Assembly (NCBI GenBank): GCA_963712955.1
Contig: CAVQKF010000004.1
Location: forward strand, 124,001-188,000
Reading direction: 5' to 3'
Source of the DNA: DATFVJ01 sp963712955
GTDB lineage: Bacteria; Actinomycetota; Actinomycetes; Streptosporangiales; Streptosporangiaceae
DNA: 64,000 bases
A program made the translations under genes and the position numbers. This document shows positions 36,725-45,239 of this stretch, in pieces; position 1 is the stretch's first letter, and each line of letters starts with the position of its first letter. Below the pieces are notes generated by a model. It did not search any database. It was given only the letters and a program-made list of their open reading frames with translations, and was not told where the DNA came from.

Positions 36725-36919
36725 TTACCCGGCCTTGCGGGCGGCGAAGATCGGATTCTGGGTGATGATGTGCCCGCGGGGGGCACCTGTTTCGGCGGCG
36801 AGTGCGATCTTGCGCGCCGTGTACCAGGACTCGTGCGTGAAGTCCCCGTACCGGATGTGGCCACCGAACGGCTCGTGAAGCCGATCCCGCAGCATGGCAT
36901 GGCCTTCCGTCTTCGTCAC
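36725..36919 (-). pseudogene. In-frame internally deleted methyltransferase (64 aa)
   Basis: The open frame from the GTG at 36919 joins three pieces of the methyltransferase at 32460: residues 1-16 (ending MLRDRLHE), a 20-residue block PFGGHIRYGDFTHESWYTAR, and the last 28 residues from KIALAAETG. The whole SAM-binding fold is lost. Joints lie at short shared sequences (TGC at the second joint), suggesting microhomology-mediated deletions. Because it is the first codons after a leaderless promoter, it may now serve only to start translation of the transcript. Confidence 0.85.
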
Positions 36920-36946
36920 ATAGAGATAGTACGTCGTAACCTTACG
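36920..36946 (-). promoter_or_regulatory. Leaderless promoter with perfect CGTAACCTTACG operator, copy 2
   Basis: TACTAT (36931-36926, minus strand) then CTCTAT then GTG, as in copy 1. The inverted repeat CGTAA-CC-TTACG lies at 36935-36946, just upstream of the -10 box, where a repressor or activator could act. Confidence 0.6.
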
Positions 36947-37270
36947 TAATCAAGAGCCTGCGGGCATCATTCCGCATGAGTCTTCGAGGCTGACGACATC
37001 GGTCGTCAGCTGGGCGAAGGTCCAAACCCTGGTGTGGAGCGGCGCGGTGCGGGCGCCGTTGCCGTAACCATTTTAGATTGCCCGCAGCGTGCCGCTCGGC
37101 TGGCAACTGATTTCGCCGCTGATATCGGAATATTCTGGTAAGTAGCGCAGTCGGCAGAGCGGCAAGTGCCCGTCGACAAAGCGTTGAACCGCGATCAGAG
37201 CAGGTATTGTATCTCTGGGGAGAATGCAATTCCTGAGCACGCAGGTATGACTGCACCCAAGAAAGCATCT
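36947..37270. other. Divergent intergenic region upstream of wecB
   Basis: 324 bp without a gene. It must hold the rightward wecB promoter; an AT-rich patch with ATTTTAGATTG lies near 37070-37082 and TATTGTATCTCTGGGGAG near 37205-37222. The left ~100 bases are diverged relatives of 33208-33310. Confidence 0.4.
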
Positions 37271-38371
37271 ATGCAGCGACACGCCGATTCTTCGTATATT
37301 GCCGTCGTGGTTGGGACACGGCCTGAAATAGTGAAACTCGCCCCTATTGTGCGGATGCTGGGATCGGCCGCGAAGTTGCTGCACACGTGCCAGCACACCG
37401 ACGAGGAACTCTCCGGCGTGTTTCTTTCCGCCGCCCGGCTGCCTGAGCCACAGACCCTGTCCGGCATCTGCGGTGAGCCGCGCCATGCCCAGGTCGGGCG
37501 GATGATCGAGCGGCTCGGCGCACTGTTCGCGGGGCAGCGGCAGGCGGCAGTGCTCGTCCAGGGTGACACCAACACGGCGTCGGCGGCCGCGCAGGCGGGA
37601 AGCTACACCGGCGCGCCGGTCGTGCACGTGGAGGCCGGGCTGCGGTCCTTCGACCGCGCCATGCCCGAGGAACTGAACCGCTGCGTCATCGGGGTCCTGG
37701 CCGACCTGCACTGCGCTCCCACCACGCGCGCCTTTGGCAACCTGCGGACCGAGGGCGTGCCTGCCGACCGGATCGTGCTGACCGGCAACACGATCGTTGA
37801 GGCGACCACGGCCATGATGCCCGACGAGGCGGCCGCGCGAGCGGTCGTGTCCGGCCTGGGCGCCGAGCCTGGGCGGTTCGTCCTGGCCACGATCCACCGG
37901 CCGGAGAACACCGACGAGGCTGAGCGGCTCGGGACGATTCTCGATGAGCTGAGCAAGCTGGGCCTGCCCGTGCTTTTCCCGCTGCATCCCCGGACCCGCC
38001 TCGCCGCGCAGCGGCACGGCCTCGCCGCGGCGCTCGACCGGCTCCACCTGCTCCCGCCGGTCGATCACCGGACATTCCTCGCCCTGGCCAGGCTCGCGCG
38101 CATCATCGTCTCGGACTCGGGCGGCGTACAGGAAGAGTGCACGGTCCTCAAACGACCGCTCATCGTGATCAGGAACTCGACCGAGCGGCCGGAATCGGTG
38201 GAGGCGGGGTTCGCTCATCTCGTCCGTCCCGGGCCGGGCATTGGCAACGTCGGCAGGCAGCTGATCAACGACACGGGTCTCGCCGGACGGCTCGCGCGGC
38301 TGCCCTGCCCGTTCGGGGATGGGAAAGCCAGCGAGCGGATCACCGCATGCCTGCGCGCCTTCCTGGATTGA
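37271..38371 (+). CDS. wecB: UDP-N-acetylglucosamine 2-epimerase
   Basis: 366 aa from the ATG at 37271; an in-frame ATG at 37247 would add 8 residues. Signatures of the non-hydrolysing epimerase are complete: AVVVGTRPEIVKLAPIV at the N-terminus, VLVQGDTNTASAAA, HVEAGLRSFDRAMPEELNR, TIHRPENTDEAERL and IIVSDSGGVQEECTVL. It interconverts UDP-GlcNAc and UDP-ManNAc in the cytoplasm. With the WecC-type dehydrogenase at 11317 it supplies UDP-ManNAcA for the polymer. It is the last gene of the polysaccharide locus and is transcribed alone. Confidence 0.92.
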   Translation: MQRHADSSYIAVVVGTRPEIVKLAPIVRMLGSAAKLLHTCQHTDEELSGVFLSAARLPEPQTLSGICGEPRHAQVGRMIERLGALFAGQRQAAVLVQGDTNTASAAAQAGSYTGAPVVHVEAGLRSFDRAMPEELNRCVIGVLADLHCAPTTRAFGNLRTEGVPADRIVLTGNTIVEATTAMMPDEAAARAVVSGLGAEPGRFVLATIHRPENTDEAERLGTILDELSKLGLPVLFPLHPRTRLAAQRHGLAAALDRLHLLPPVDHRTFLALARLARIIVSDSGGVQEECTVLKRPLIVIRNSTERPESVEAGFAHLVRPGPGIGNVGRQLINDTGLAGRLARLPCPFGDGKASERITACLRAFLD

Positions 38372-38901
38372 TGACCGGGATCACGCCGATCGCGGCACCC
38401 ATGCCTGAGCACGGGGGCAGGCGGGTGACACCCGAGCGCAGCCGTTAGGGATCGGGCTTGAAACCCTGAGCTGGCGCTGCGGCTCGCTCGAAGCGTAAAC
38501 CACGGGCTGGTGACAGTGCGTATTTCCTCCACTGCAAGCCGGGACCACATTGGGGGCATCCGGGGCCGCCGGGCCCGAGGGTGGCGAACTGGCTCCGAAG
38601 GCCGCCCAAAGATTCCGATACATAGGTATTTGCAGGTCATTAAGGTATTGATGTGCCTTGCACCGGTATCAGGCTAGAGTAGGCGCCGGACCGTCATACT
38701 GACCTGTGTGTCAGCGGATTGTCACCCGGAGGGGGCGCACCATGCCGGTATCGCTCGGTGGCGAGTTGTGCGGCTTACCCCGGTTCCGGTAGCAGGGTGG
38801 AGGGTGCGAGCAGAGTGCGGTCCTCGGCTGGCAAGGACGGTGGCGGGGCTGGCCAGCCCGCCGCCCGTGTGCCGGGCTGGTCCGGCGCGCGGCGCACAGG
38901 C
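38372..38901. other. 530-bp gap before the conservon
   Basis: No convincing gene. An AT-rich stretch at about 38620-38680 with the -10-like TAGAGT at 38675-38680 probably carries the conservon promoter. The 38719-38901 part is open in the kinase frame but Arg/Gly/Pro-rich and not conserved. It could be an N-terminal extension. Confidence 0.4.
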
Positions 38902-41734
38902 ATGGCCCGCGGGTCGATGCTTGCTGGGAAGTGGCGTGCGCACACCCGCGGCGGGCCGGGGAACTGGCGCGTCCGCACGCGACTGCTCGCGCTCATCGCC
39001 ATCCCGACAGCCACCGCTGTCATCGTCAGTGGTATCAGGATTGTTTCCGCCACCAGAAGCGCAATGGCCTATCAGCGGGTGGAGGCGCTGGCAAACCTCG
39101 GCCAGGCGGTCACCTCGCTCGCCCAATCCCTTGAAAACGAAAGGGACTACACCGCCGGATACATCGCCCAGGGCAAACCGCGGACGGGCCAGATGCTCCT
39201 GCAGCAGGAATACTCATATACGGACCGCGCGGCGGGGCAGGTGACCGTCCTCGCCGACGGCATTGGGCGCTCGTATCCTGCGCAGACACGTGCGCGGGCC
39301 ACCGCCCTTCTGACCCGGATCGATGGCCTCGGCAGCCTGCGCAGGGCGGCGGATAGCCACTTGCCCGCGCCCGCCGTCATCGAGACGTACTCCGCGACCA
39401 TCGCCGACGTGCTCGCGATGGACGACGAGATCGCCCAGGGTGGCGGGGATGCGACGCTCGCGGACACGGTGCGCGTGCTCGGCCTGCTTTCCAGGATGAA
39501 GGAGGAGGCGTCGCGGCAGCGCGCCATCCTGGACGTCGCGTTCACCTCGGGCCGGTTCCTGCCAGGTGCGTTCAGCCAATTGACGGCGGCGGCCGCGGAG
39601 GAGCAGAGCAACCTGGCGGTTTTCAACACGTCGGCGACCGTCGGCCAGCGCCAGGATTTCCTTGACACCGTTTCCGGGCCACTCACCTCGCGCGCGCGGA
39701 GCGAGGAACAGGGCGCGATCTCACGGGTGAGCGGCGGCTCGCTCGCCACCGCCACGACCACGGCCGATGACTGGTACGGCGCGATGTCCGGCATGATCAA
39801 CCAGATGCGCATGGTCGAGAAGGACCTGGCAGGCTCGGTTGCCGCCCGGTCGCGCTGGCTGCTGCATGGCGCGATGACATGGGCTGTGGCGGTGACGGTC
39901 GCGATCTTGCTTGTCCTCACGCTCGCGCTGATACTTACTCTCTTCATCGCCAGGTCGATGGTGCGGCCGCTTGCGCGGCTGCGGCCGGCGCGCTCGAGGT
40001 TGCGGGCGTCAGCCTGCCGGAGATGGTGCGCAGGCTGAGCGAGACCGGTGGCGCCGAGGTGCCGCCGGATGTGGATCCGATCGACGTTGACACGACCGAC
40101 GAGATCGGCGAGGTCGCCCGGGCGTTCGACCAGGTGCACCGGGAGGCGCTGCGGCTCGCGGCCAACGAGGCCATGCTGCGCGCCAACGTCAACGCCATGT
40201 TCGTCAACCTGTCGCGGCGCAGCCAGGCCCTGGTCGAGCACCAGATCCAGTTGATCGACGAGCTCGAGCACGGCGAGCAGGACGCGGATCGGCTCGCGAG
40301 CCTGTTCCGGATGGACCACCTCGCCACCCGCATGCGCCGCAACTCGGAGAACCTGCTCGTGCTCGCGGGCCACCAGACGGTACGGCAGTGGAGCCAGCCG
40401 GTCGCACTCATCGATGTGCTGCGTGCGGCGTTGTCGGAGATCGAGCGGTTCGAACGGGTCGCGCTCGATGTGCAGTCAGGGATCGCCCTGCACGGGCAGG
40501 CTGTGAGCGATGTCGTGCACCTTGTCGCCGAACTGGCAGAGAACGCGACGTCGTTCTCTCCTGGCGACAGCCCGGTGCGGGTGGACGGTCACCTGCTGAA
40601 AAGCGGTGGGCTGCTGCTCGACCTCACCGACCACGGTGTCGGGATGACGACCGAGGAGATTGCCCACGCGAACTGGCGGCTGGATAATCCGCCGGTGGTC
40701 GACGCGGCGGTCTCCCGCCGGATGGGCCTGTTCGTGGTTGCCCGGCTGGCCGCACGGCATGGGATCCGGGTGCGCCTGCGGCCCGCACCCGACGGTGGTG
40801 GCCTCACCGCGCTGGTCTGGGTGCCAGACGAGCTCGTCATCATGGGAGCCATCGATGTCCCACCCGGCAGCCGCCGATTCACGGTGGCGGCCGGACACGC
40901 AGGTGAGAACGCGCCAAGCACCGGGCCGGAGACCAGAGCGGAAAAGGTCGCGGCGGCCGTGGCCGCCGCGCGGGCGCCACGTTTCGGTGCGTCCATGAAG
41001 TCTTCGTTCGGGGCTTCCGTGGAGTCTTCGTTCGGTGCTTCCGTGGAGTCTTCGCTTGGGGCTTCCGTGGAGTCTTCGCTTGGGGCTTCCGTGGGACGGT
41101 CGGCCAGAGATGGCGCCGCCAGCGGAGCTGGCGCCGCCAGCGAGGATCTTGGCGCAACGGAGTCAGAGCCGGTCTTCAGCGCGCCGGTGCGCGAAGCAGA
41201 TCCGGATGGTGGCGGTGGTGGTGCCGGTGCTGACCCGGTGATCGTGCCGCCAGCGGCGAACGCCGGCGAGGCAGGCAGGCTGCCGATCTTCGACGCGGTG
41301 GAATCTGACTGGTTCCGCCGCGGCAGGCCCCGGAGGCGTGCGCATACTGGGAGCAACCCCCCGAGGCTGGGTGGTCGAGCTAACTCCTCCGCAGGGGTGA
41401 ACTGGATGTCCCCAGCCGATGAGGGCTGGCGGGCGGCTGCGGCGGCGAAAGACCCGGTCGCTGGCGGCACCACGCACGCAGGCTTGCCGAAGCGGATTCC
41501 ACGCGCCAATCTCGTGCCCGGAACCGCCGCGGCAGACCTACCATCCGCGCGGCCGCCGGCTCGTTCGGCGGACGCGGTCAGAGAGCGGTTCACCAGGTTC
41601 CAGCGCGGCGCACAGCCGGCCACGCTGCCGCGCAACGGCGGGGGCGTGGGCCACCTCTTGGCGGCGCACCCGTCGGCGGGGGTTCAGATAACGGAGATTC
41701 AGATAAACGGGGAGAGAGCGAGGAGGGAGCGTGA
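38902..41734 (+). pseudogene. cvnA: Conservon sensor histidine kinase (CvnA type), at least one frameshift
   Basis: Residues about 28-48 form the first membrane segment. A nitrate-sensor-like (NIT) extracellular domain follows (ENERDYTAGYIAQGK; LSRMKEEASRQRAI). The second membrane segment is at about 39855-39955. The frame breaks near 39975 after FIARSMVRPLARL and resumes as AAGALEVAGVSLPEMVRRLS, the HAMP linker. The histidine-kinase-like ATPase has VVHLVAELAENATSFSP, LTDHGVGMT and SRRMGLFVVARLA. The resumed frame stays open past the next gene's start to 42071, while another frame ends TGA at 41732-41734 overlapping that start with an acidic tail, so a second indel near 41640-41690 is likely. 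In conservons this kinase works with the B, C and D proteins. Confidence 0.8.
41001..41096. repeat. 24-bp tandem repeat x4 in the kinase tail
   Basis: Four in-frame 24-bp units (41001-41024, 41025-41048, 41049-41072, 41073-41096), each encoding SS(F/L)GASVE or a close variant. They lie in the low-complexity C-terminal tail after the ATPase domain, where length variation is probably tolerated. Confidence 0.85.
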
Positions 41735-42162
41735 GTCCGGTAGCCCACCCGGTACAGGATCTCAACTGGCTCGTCACGAACTTCGTCGAGCGCGTTCCGG
41801 CTGTTGCCCACGCGATCGTCGTGTCATGCGACGGGTTGCCCATGGCGTTCTCTCAGGGCTTCCCCCCGGATCGCGTGGATCAGCTTGCCGCGGTTACGTC
41901 CGGGCTCACCAGCCTGACGCAGGGCGCGGCCAGGATCTTCGAAGGCGGTGCTGTCGCGCAGACCGTGGTGGAAATGCAGCGCGGACTGCTCATCGTCATG
42001 GCCGTCAGCGATGGCTCCAGCCTGGCGGTGCTCGCGTCTGCCGACTGCGACATGGGACTGGTTGCCTATGAGATGGCGTTGCTGGTAGAGCGTGTTGGGC
42101 GTGCGCTCACGCCGCAGGTGCGCAGCGCGTTCCCGCCCGAGTGGTCGGATAATGGCACATAG
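41731..42162 (+). CDS. cvnB: Roadblock/LC7 domain protein (CvnB)
   Basis: 143 aa from a GTG at 41731. A single roadblock/LC7 domain: LNWLVTNFVERVPAVAHAIV, SCDGLPMAFSQGF, AAVTSGLTSLTQGA and LIVMAVSDGSSLAVLAS. Such proteins are the regulators of the small GTPase encoded two genes downstream and bind the kinase in the membrane-associated Cvn complex. It is second in the conserved A-B-C-D order and its length matches other CvnB proteins. Confidence 0.92.
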   Translation: MSPVAHPVQDLNWLVTNFVERVPAVAHAIVVSCDGLPMAFSQGFPPDRVDQLAAVTSGLTSLTQGAARIFEGGAVAQTVVEMQRGLLIVMAVSDGSSLAVLASADCDMGLVAYEMALLVERVGRALTPQVRSAFPPEWSDNGT

Positions 42163-42177
42163 TGACAGGAGAAAGCT

Positions 42178-42657
42178 GTGGTCGGCCAGGGCCGCGACGA
42201 CCGCTCTAGGAACGGCGGCGCGCACGAGCTGCGTCCGCGCGGTGATCCACGCTGGAGCTACCCTCCGGTGAACGTGCCGCCCTCCCTCGAGGGCGAGCTA
42301 GCCGGTGCTGAAGAAGCCGCGGCCAGCCCGCTGGTGCGGCCGTATGCTGTCACTGGCGGGCGTACCCAGCCGAAGTATCAGCTGCAGATTGAGGCCATGG
42401 TCGCCGCGTCTCACTACGAGCCGCGCGATCTATCGATTCTCAGCCCCGAATGCCAGGCTATCCTCGGCTTCTGCCGTGACTGGCGCAGCGTTGCTGAGAT
42501 CTCCGCAGTGCTCCGGATGCCGCTTGGCGTCGCCCGGGTCCTTGTCGCTGATATGGCGGTCGAAGGGCTGGTTCGCGTTCACCAGACCGATCATGTGGAG
42601 GGACGCCCGGACCTCAACCTGCTCGAAAGGGTGCTAAGTGGACTACGCAAACTCTAG
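42178..42657 (+). CDS. cvnC: DUF742 protein (CvnC)
   Basis: 159 aa, GTG at 42178. The family motif SPLVRPYAVTGGRT is followed by a winged-helix-like region with LSPECQAILGFCRDWRSVAEI, LGVARVLVADMAVEGLVRV and the C-terminal LLERVLSGLRKL, all standard for DUF742. The function is unknown beyond being a conservon component, possibly contacting DNA or the GTPase. It overlaps the GTPase gene by 20 bases. Confidence 0.92.
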   Translation: MVGQGRDDRSRNGGAHELRPRGDPRWSYPPVNVPPSLEGELAGAEEAAASPLVRPYAVTGGRTQPKYQLQIEAMVAASHYEPRDLSILSPECQAILGFCRDWRSVAEISAVLRMPLGVARVLVADMAVEGLVRVHQTDHVEGRPDLNLLERVLSGLRKL

Positions 42658-43279
42658 TTCGGGGGGTTTTTCTAGACCGGCCTCGTGGGCGGGCGATAGT
42701 GCCCCTCAGGGCTCGCCCGCCGGGTCTGCGATGACGTCCGTAAAAATTGTGGTCGCGGGCGGCTTTGGCGTTGGCAAGACCACCTTTGTCGGATCGGTGT
42801 CAGAGATCACGCCTCTCACCACTGAGGCGGTCATGACCGTCGCGAGCAGCGACCTCGACGATCTGTCACATGTACCGGACAAGACGACGACTACTGTCGC
42901 GATGGATTTCGGCCGGTTGACTCTCGACGCGGGCCTGATTCTCTATCTGTTCGGCACTCCTGGTCAGCACCGTTTCTGGTTCATGTGGGACGACCTGATT
43001 CACGGAGCGATCGGCGCCGTTGTGCTCGTCGACACCCGACGCCTCGCCGATTCGTTTCCTGCGGTCGACTACTTCGAGGCGGCTGGCCTGCCATTCATCG
43101 TGGGTATCAACGGCTTTTCCGGTGAGTTCCCGCACACTGTCCAGGACGTCCAGGACGCGTTGTCGATCGGCTCCAACGTGCCGATCATCGAGTGCGACGC
43201 GAGAAGCAGGGAATCCACCAAAACGACGTTGATTGCCCTCGTAGAGCACGCCATGACGATGCAGATGAGCCACGGGTAG
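42638..43279 (+). CDS. cvnD: Conservon Ras-like GTPase (CvnD)
   Basis: 213 aa. GTG at 42638; an ATG at 42731 just before TSVKIVVAGGFGVGKTT is a possible internal start. The P-loop GGFGVGKT is at residues 41-48. The switch region has DKTTTTVAMDFGRL, G3 is LFGTPGQHRFWFMW, and the base-recognition motif NKxD is replaced by GINGFSG, as is common in CvnD proteins. It binds GTP and is regulated by CvnB. No cytochrome P450 (CvnE) follows; the next feature is a tandem repeat and a tRNA. Confidence 0.92.
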   Translation: MDYANSSSGGFSRPASWAGDSAPQGSPAGSAMTSVKIVVAGGFGVGKTTFVGSVSEITPLTTEAVMTVASSDLDDLSHVPDKTTTTVAMDFGRLTLDAGLILYLFGTPGQHRFWFMWDDLIHGAIGAVVLVDTRRLADSFPAVDYFEAAGLPFIVGINGFSGEFPHTVQDVQDALSIGSNVPIIECDARSRESTKTTLIALVEHAMTMQMSHG

Positions 43280-43423
43280 TGAGAAAATCGCACTGATACC
43301 GGGGGAGTGGTGCTGACGATGGCGCTGACGGGCTCCTCGGCACCGGATGCCGACCGGGATGCCGGTGACGAGGGCCCTGTACGACGGTCCTGTGCGACGG
43401 AACTGGTGGGCCTTGGTTCGGCA

Positions 43424-43505
43424 GGGCTCTGGTTCGGGCAGGGCTCTGGTTCGGGCAGGGCTCTGGTTCGGGCAGGGCTCTGGTTCGGGCAGGGCTCTGG
43501 TTCCG
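43424..43505. repeat. 17-bp tandem repeat, four full units and a partial
   Basis: Unit GGGCTCTGGTTCGGGCA at 43424-43440, 43441-43457, 43458-43474 and 43475-43491, then a partial unit. It lies between the conservon GTPase and the tRNA. No coding role is apparent. Confidence 0.88.
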
Positions 43506-43560
43506 ACGCGGACCTGGTTCGACGCGGGCGCGTGCATTTGCTGTAATGTCACGCAGTCCC

Positions 43561-43634
43561 GGGGCGGTAGCTCAGCCGGTTAGAGCAGCGGACTCATAAT
43601 CCGCCGGTCGTGGGTTCGAGTCCCACCCGCCCCA
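43561..43634 (+). tRNA. tRNA with anticodon CAT (elongator Met, or Ile2)
   Basis: A complete cloverleaf: acceptor GGGGCGG (43561-43567) pairs with CCGCCCC (43627-43633), discriminator A at 43634. The D-arm GCTCAGCCGGTTAGAGC is normal. The anticodon stem GCGGA/TCCGC encloses CTCATAA, giving CAT. The T-arm has GGTTCGAGTCC. CCA is not encoded (CCG follows). CAT fits elongator methionine or lysidine-modified isoleucine; it lacks the initiator features. The 3' end matches att-like copies downstream. Confidence 0.93.
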
Positions 43635-44152
43635 CCGCTTAATTTCGCTGCCGAAGCGCTCCTGACCTGCGCCGATCGCAGGCCCGGGGTGTTGCGTGAT
43701 GACCGGGCGCGGGTGCGGCTGTATGCGGCGCACAGCGGCGGCATGTGGCTGGCTGCGGCAAATACGCGGCCAAGTTCAGCGTTCGCCGCCTGGCCGCTGG
43801 CTGCCGTTCCTGGCGGTCAGCTCCATGGCCGTCCGTGCCACTGCGGTTCCCGTCCGGTGGGCTTGCTCTGGCTCCCTTCCCTCAGAGCCTCGCTGATCCG
43901 CCGCTTCGCGAGTTCGTCTTGCCCGGCGAGGCACTTCGCGTAGATCCGCAGCAGCACGTCCACTCCGTGCCCGGCCCACTCGGCTACCTGCGTGGGGGCT
44001 ACGCCGCCGTTCAGCCACGTGGACAGGCAGGCATGACGCAGGTCGTAGGGGCGACGGGCTAAGAGTGATGCTTCTTCCTCCGGGGTGAGTGCCGTGTGGC
44101 GTGCCTTGGTCCAGGCACGGCGGTAGGTGATGGTGGGCAGCTCGCCACCGCG
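43633..44152. repeat. ~520-bp direct repeat, copy 1 (integrase 3' end)
   Basis: It matches 50110-50626 at roughly 95% by eye, starting at the tRNA 3' end (CCACCGCT) and ending within the integrase coding region. The two copies bound the toxin-antitoxin island. Confidence 0.85.
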
Positions 44153-44520
44153 CACACCGGCAAAGATGCGACCGTCCGGCGCTGTGCCGAATTCCCGGAC
44201 ATGTGCCCGCAGAATCCTGGTCAGAGGCGGGGGCGTCGGCACGGTCCGGCTGTCCCCGTTGGCCCGGTGCTTGAGCTGCCGCACATCCCGATTGGTCCCG
44301 TCGTCGGTCCACTCGCTGCCCACGTCCGGCGCTGCGGTGCCGAAGTGCAGCTCTCCCCAGTCCTCATCTTCTGGTGGCTCATCCCACTGATTGGGTGTCC
44401 TCGTTCCAGACCAGGTGTGGCAACGTCAGATCGTCCTTGCCGAGATTGACCGCCTCTTCGGGGCGGAGCCCCGCATAGTACAGCACCGCGAAGAAGGCCA
44501 CGAGGCGGGGGCCGCTTCTC
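43817..44520 (-). pseudogene. Tyrosine recombinase (integrase), C-terminal part, frameshifted
   Basis: On the minus strand, FFAVLYYAGLRPEEAVNL (about 44510-44450) lies in one frame. The catalytic domain follows in another: ITYRRAWTKARHTAL, RPYDLRHACLSTWLNGG with the HxxR-type box, VAEWAGHGVDVLLRIYAKC with the Tyr nucleophile, ending at 43817. The N-terminal DNA-binding part is absent and at least one frameshift separates the pieces. It is next to the tRNA, the classical position of an integrase, so it is the remnant of an integrative element inserted at this tRNA. Confidence 0.82.
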
Positions 44521-44637
44521 GGCAACTGGGCCGGTCAGGCGCTCATAAAGGGCGGTAGCGGCTGGCAGGGGAAGTTTGTCCAGCCGGCGGCGGGCAGCGG
44601 GCGTAAAGAAGACCGTGTAGCGCGGCGCTTCGCTCAT
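44520..44637 (-). pseudogene. RelE/ParE-type toxin, N-terminal fragment
   Basis: About 40 residues from the ATG at 44637: YTVFFTPAARRRLDKLPLPA, ending LYERLTGPVAE. This is the N-terminal strand and helices of a RelE-like toxin; family members are ~85-95 aa. After about 44520 the sequence becomes integrase-derived in other frames, so the toxin is cut short. The start overlaps the stop of the antitoxin gene (ATGA). Confidence 0.7.
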
Positions 44638-44924
44638 TCGCCAGCGGCGCGGCGGGCGGCCAGGTCGGCAGCGATCTGCGCAGCGGAGAAAACGCGGCCA
44701 GCGCGCGCATCGGCCAACCCTTCCCGCAGGTCGCGCACCAGTTCGGTGTCCGACAAGACCTCGATCGTCTCGCGAAGCCGGTCCAGTTCGCCAGATGGCA
44801 CGATGTCGGCCACGTGGTCGCCGTGGGCTATTACCGAAACGGACTCGCCGTGCTCGGCGTGCTGCACGATTTCCGCCCAGGACGGTTGGTCTTCGGCGCG
44901 CACGGTGAACGCTGCCTCACTCAT
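44634..44924 (-). CDS. Phd/YefM-type antitoxin
   Basis: 96 aa, ATG at 44924. The N-terminal fold AEIVQHAEHGESVSVIAHGD and DIVPSGELDRLRETIEVL are characteristic of Phd/YefM antitoxins, which bind their own promoter and neutralise a RelE- or Doc-type toxin. The C-terminal arm contains DLREGLADARAGRVFSA, the toxin-wrapping region. Its partner toxin next door is truncated, so the antitoxin is an orphan. It could still counter related toxins elsewhere. Confidence 0.82.
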   Translation of the reverse strand: MSEAAFTVRAEDQPSWAEIVQHAEHGESVSVIAHGDHVADIVPSGELDRLRETIEVLSDTELVRDLREGLADARAGRVFSAAQIAADLAARRAAGE

Positions 44925-45239
44925 GCTCCTATGCTAGCTAGGCATGTTGCTCTGAATGGGAGCAACATGGTTGTCATGCCCACAGGGCCTTGGCCATTCG
45001 TTTGGCGGCTAGCCGGGTCTTCCGCACATGCATGAAGATCGACTCTCTGGTACTGCGGTCACCGGCCGGCCCGCGCGCACGACGCGCAGCCCGGGGCAGG
45101 AGGCGGCAGCTCGGACATAAGCCACGATCATCTAGAGCCGGCCCTTGGTAAGCAAGACGACACGCCCAGCCGGCTGAAAGATTCGCGCCGTCCCCGCAGT
45201 CACGCACCGTCAACGAAATCAAGCCGAACCAGGGGTGGT
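44925..45239. other. 315-bp region without a recognisable gene
   Basis: It holds the promoter of the leftward antitoxin, with TATGCTAGCTAGGCATG near 44930-44946 (a palindromic, AT-richer stretch that may be its operator). The rest shows only short Arg-rich frames. Confidence 0.4.

Larger units (their letters stand above)
35436..36946. repeat. Duplicated cassette, copy 2 (intact dehydrogenase, gutted methyltransferase)
   Basis: This is the counterpart of 32256-33207. It includes the full dehydrogenase, the internally deleted methyltransferase and the promoter. On the left it still carries GTGACCGCGCACGCC, the first codons of the flippase gene, before sequence identity stops. That shows the ancestral order was methyltransferase-dehydrogenase-flippase. 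Confidence 0.85.

Noticed and set aside
43424..43505. CRISPR array
   Set aside because: Units are contiguous 17-mers without spacers and no cas genes are present. None of the repeat blocks in the window has a spacer structure.
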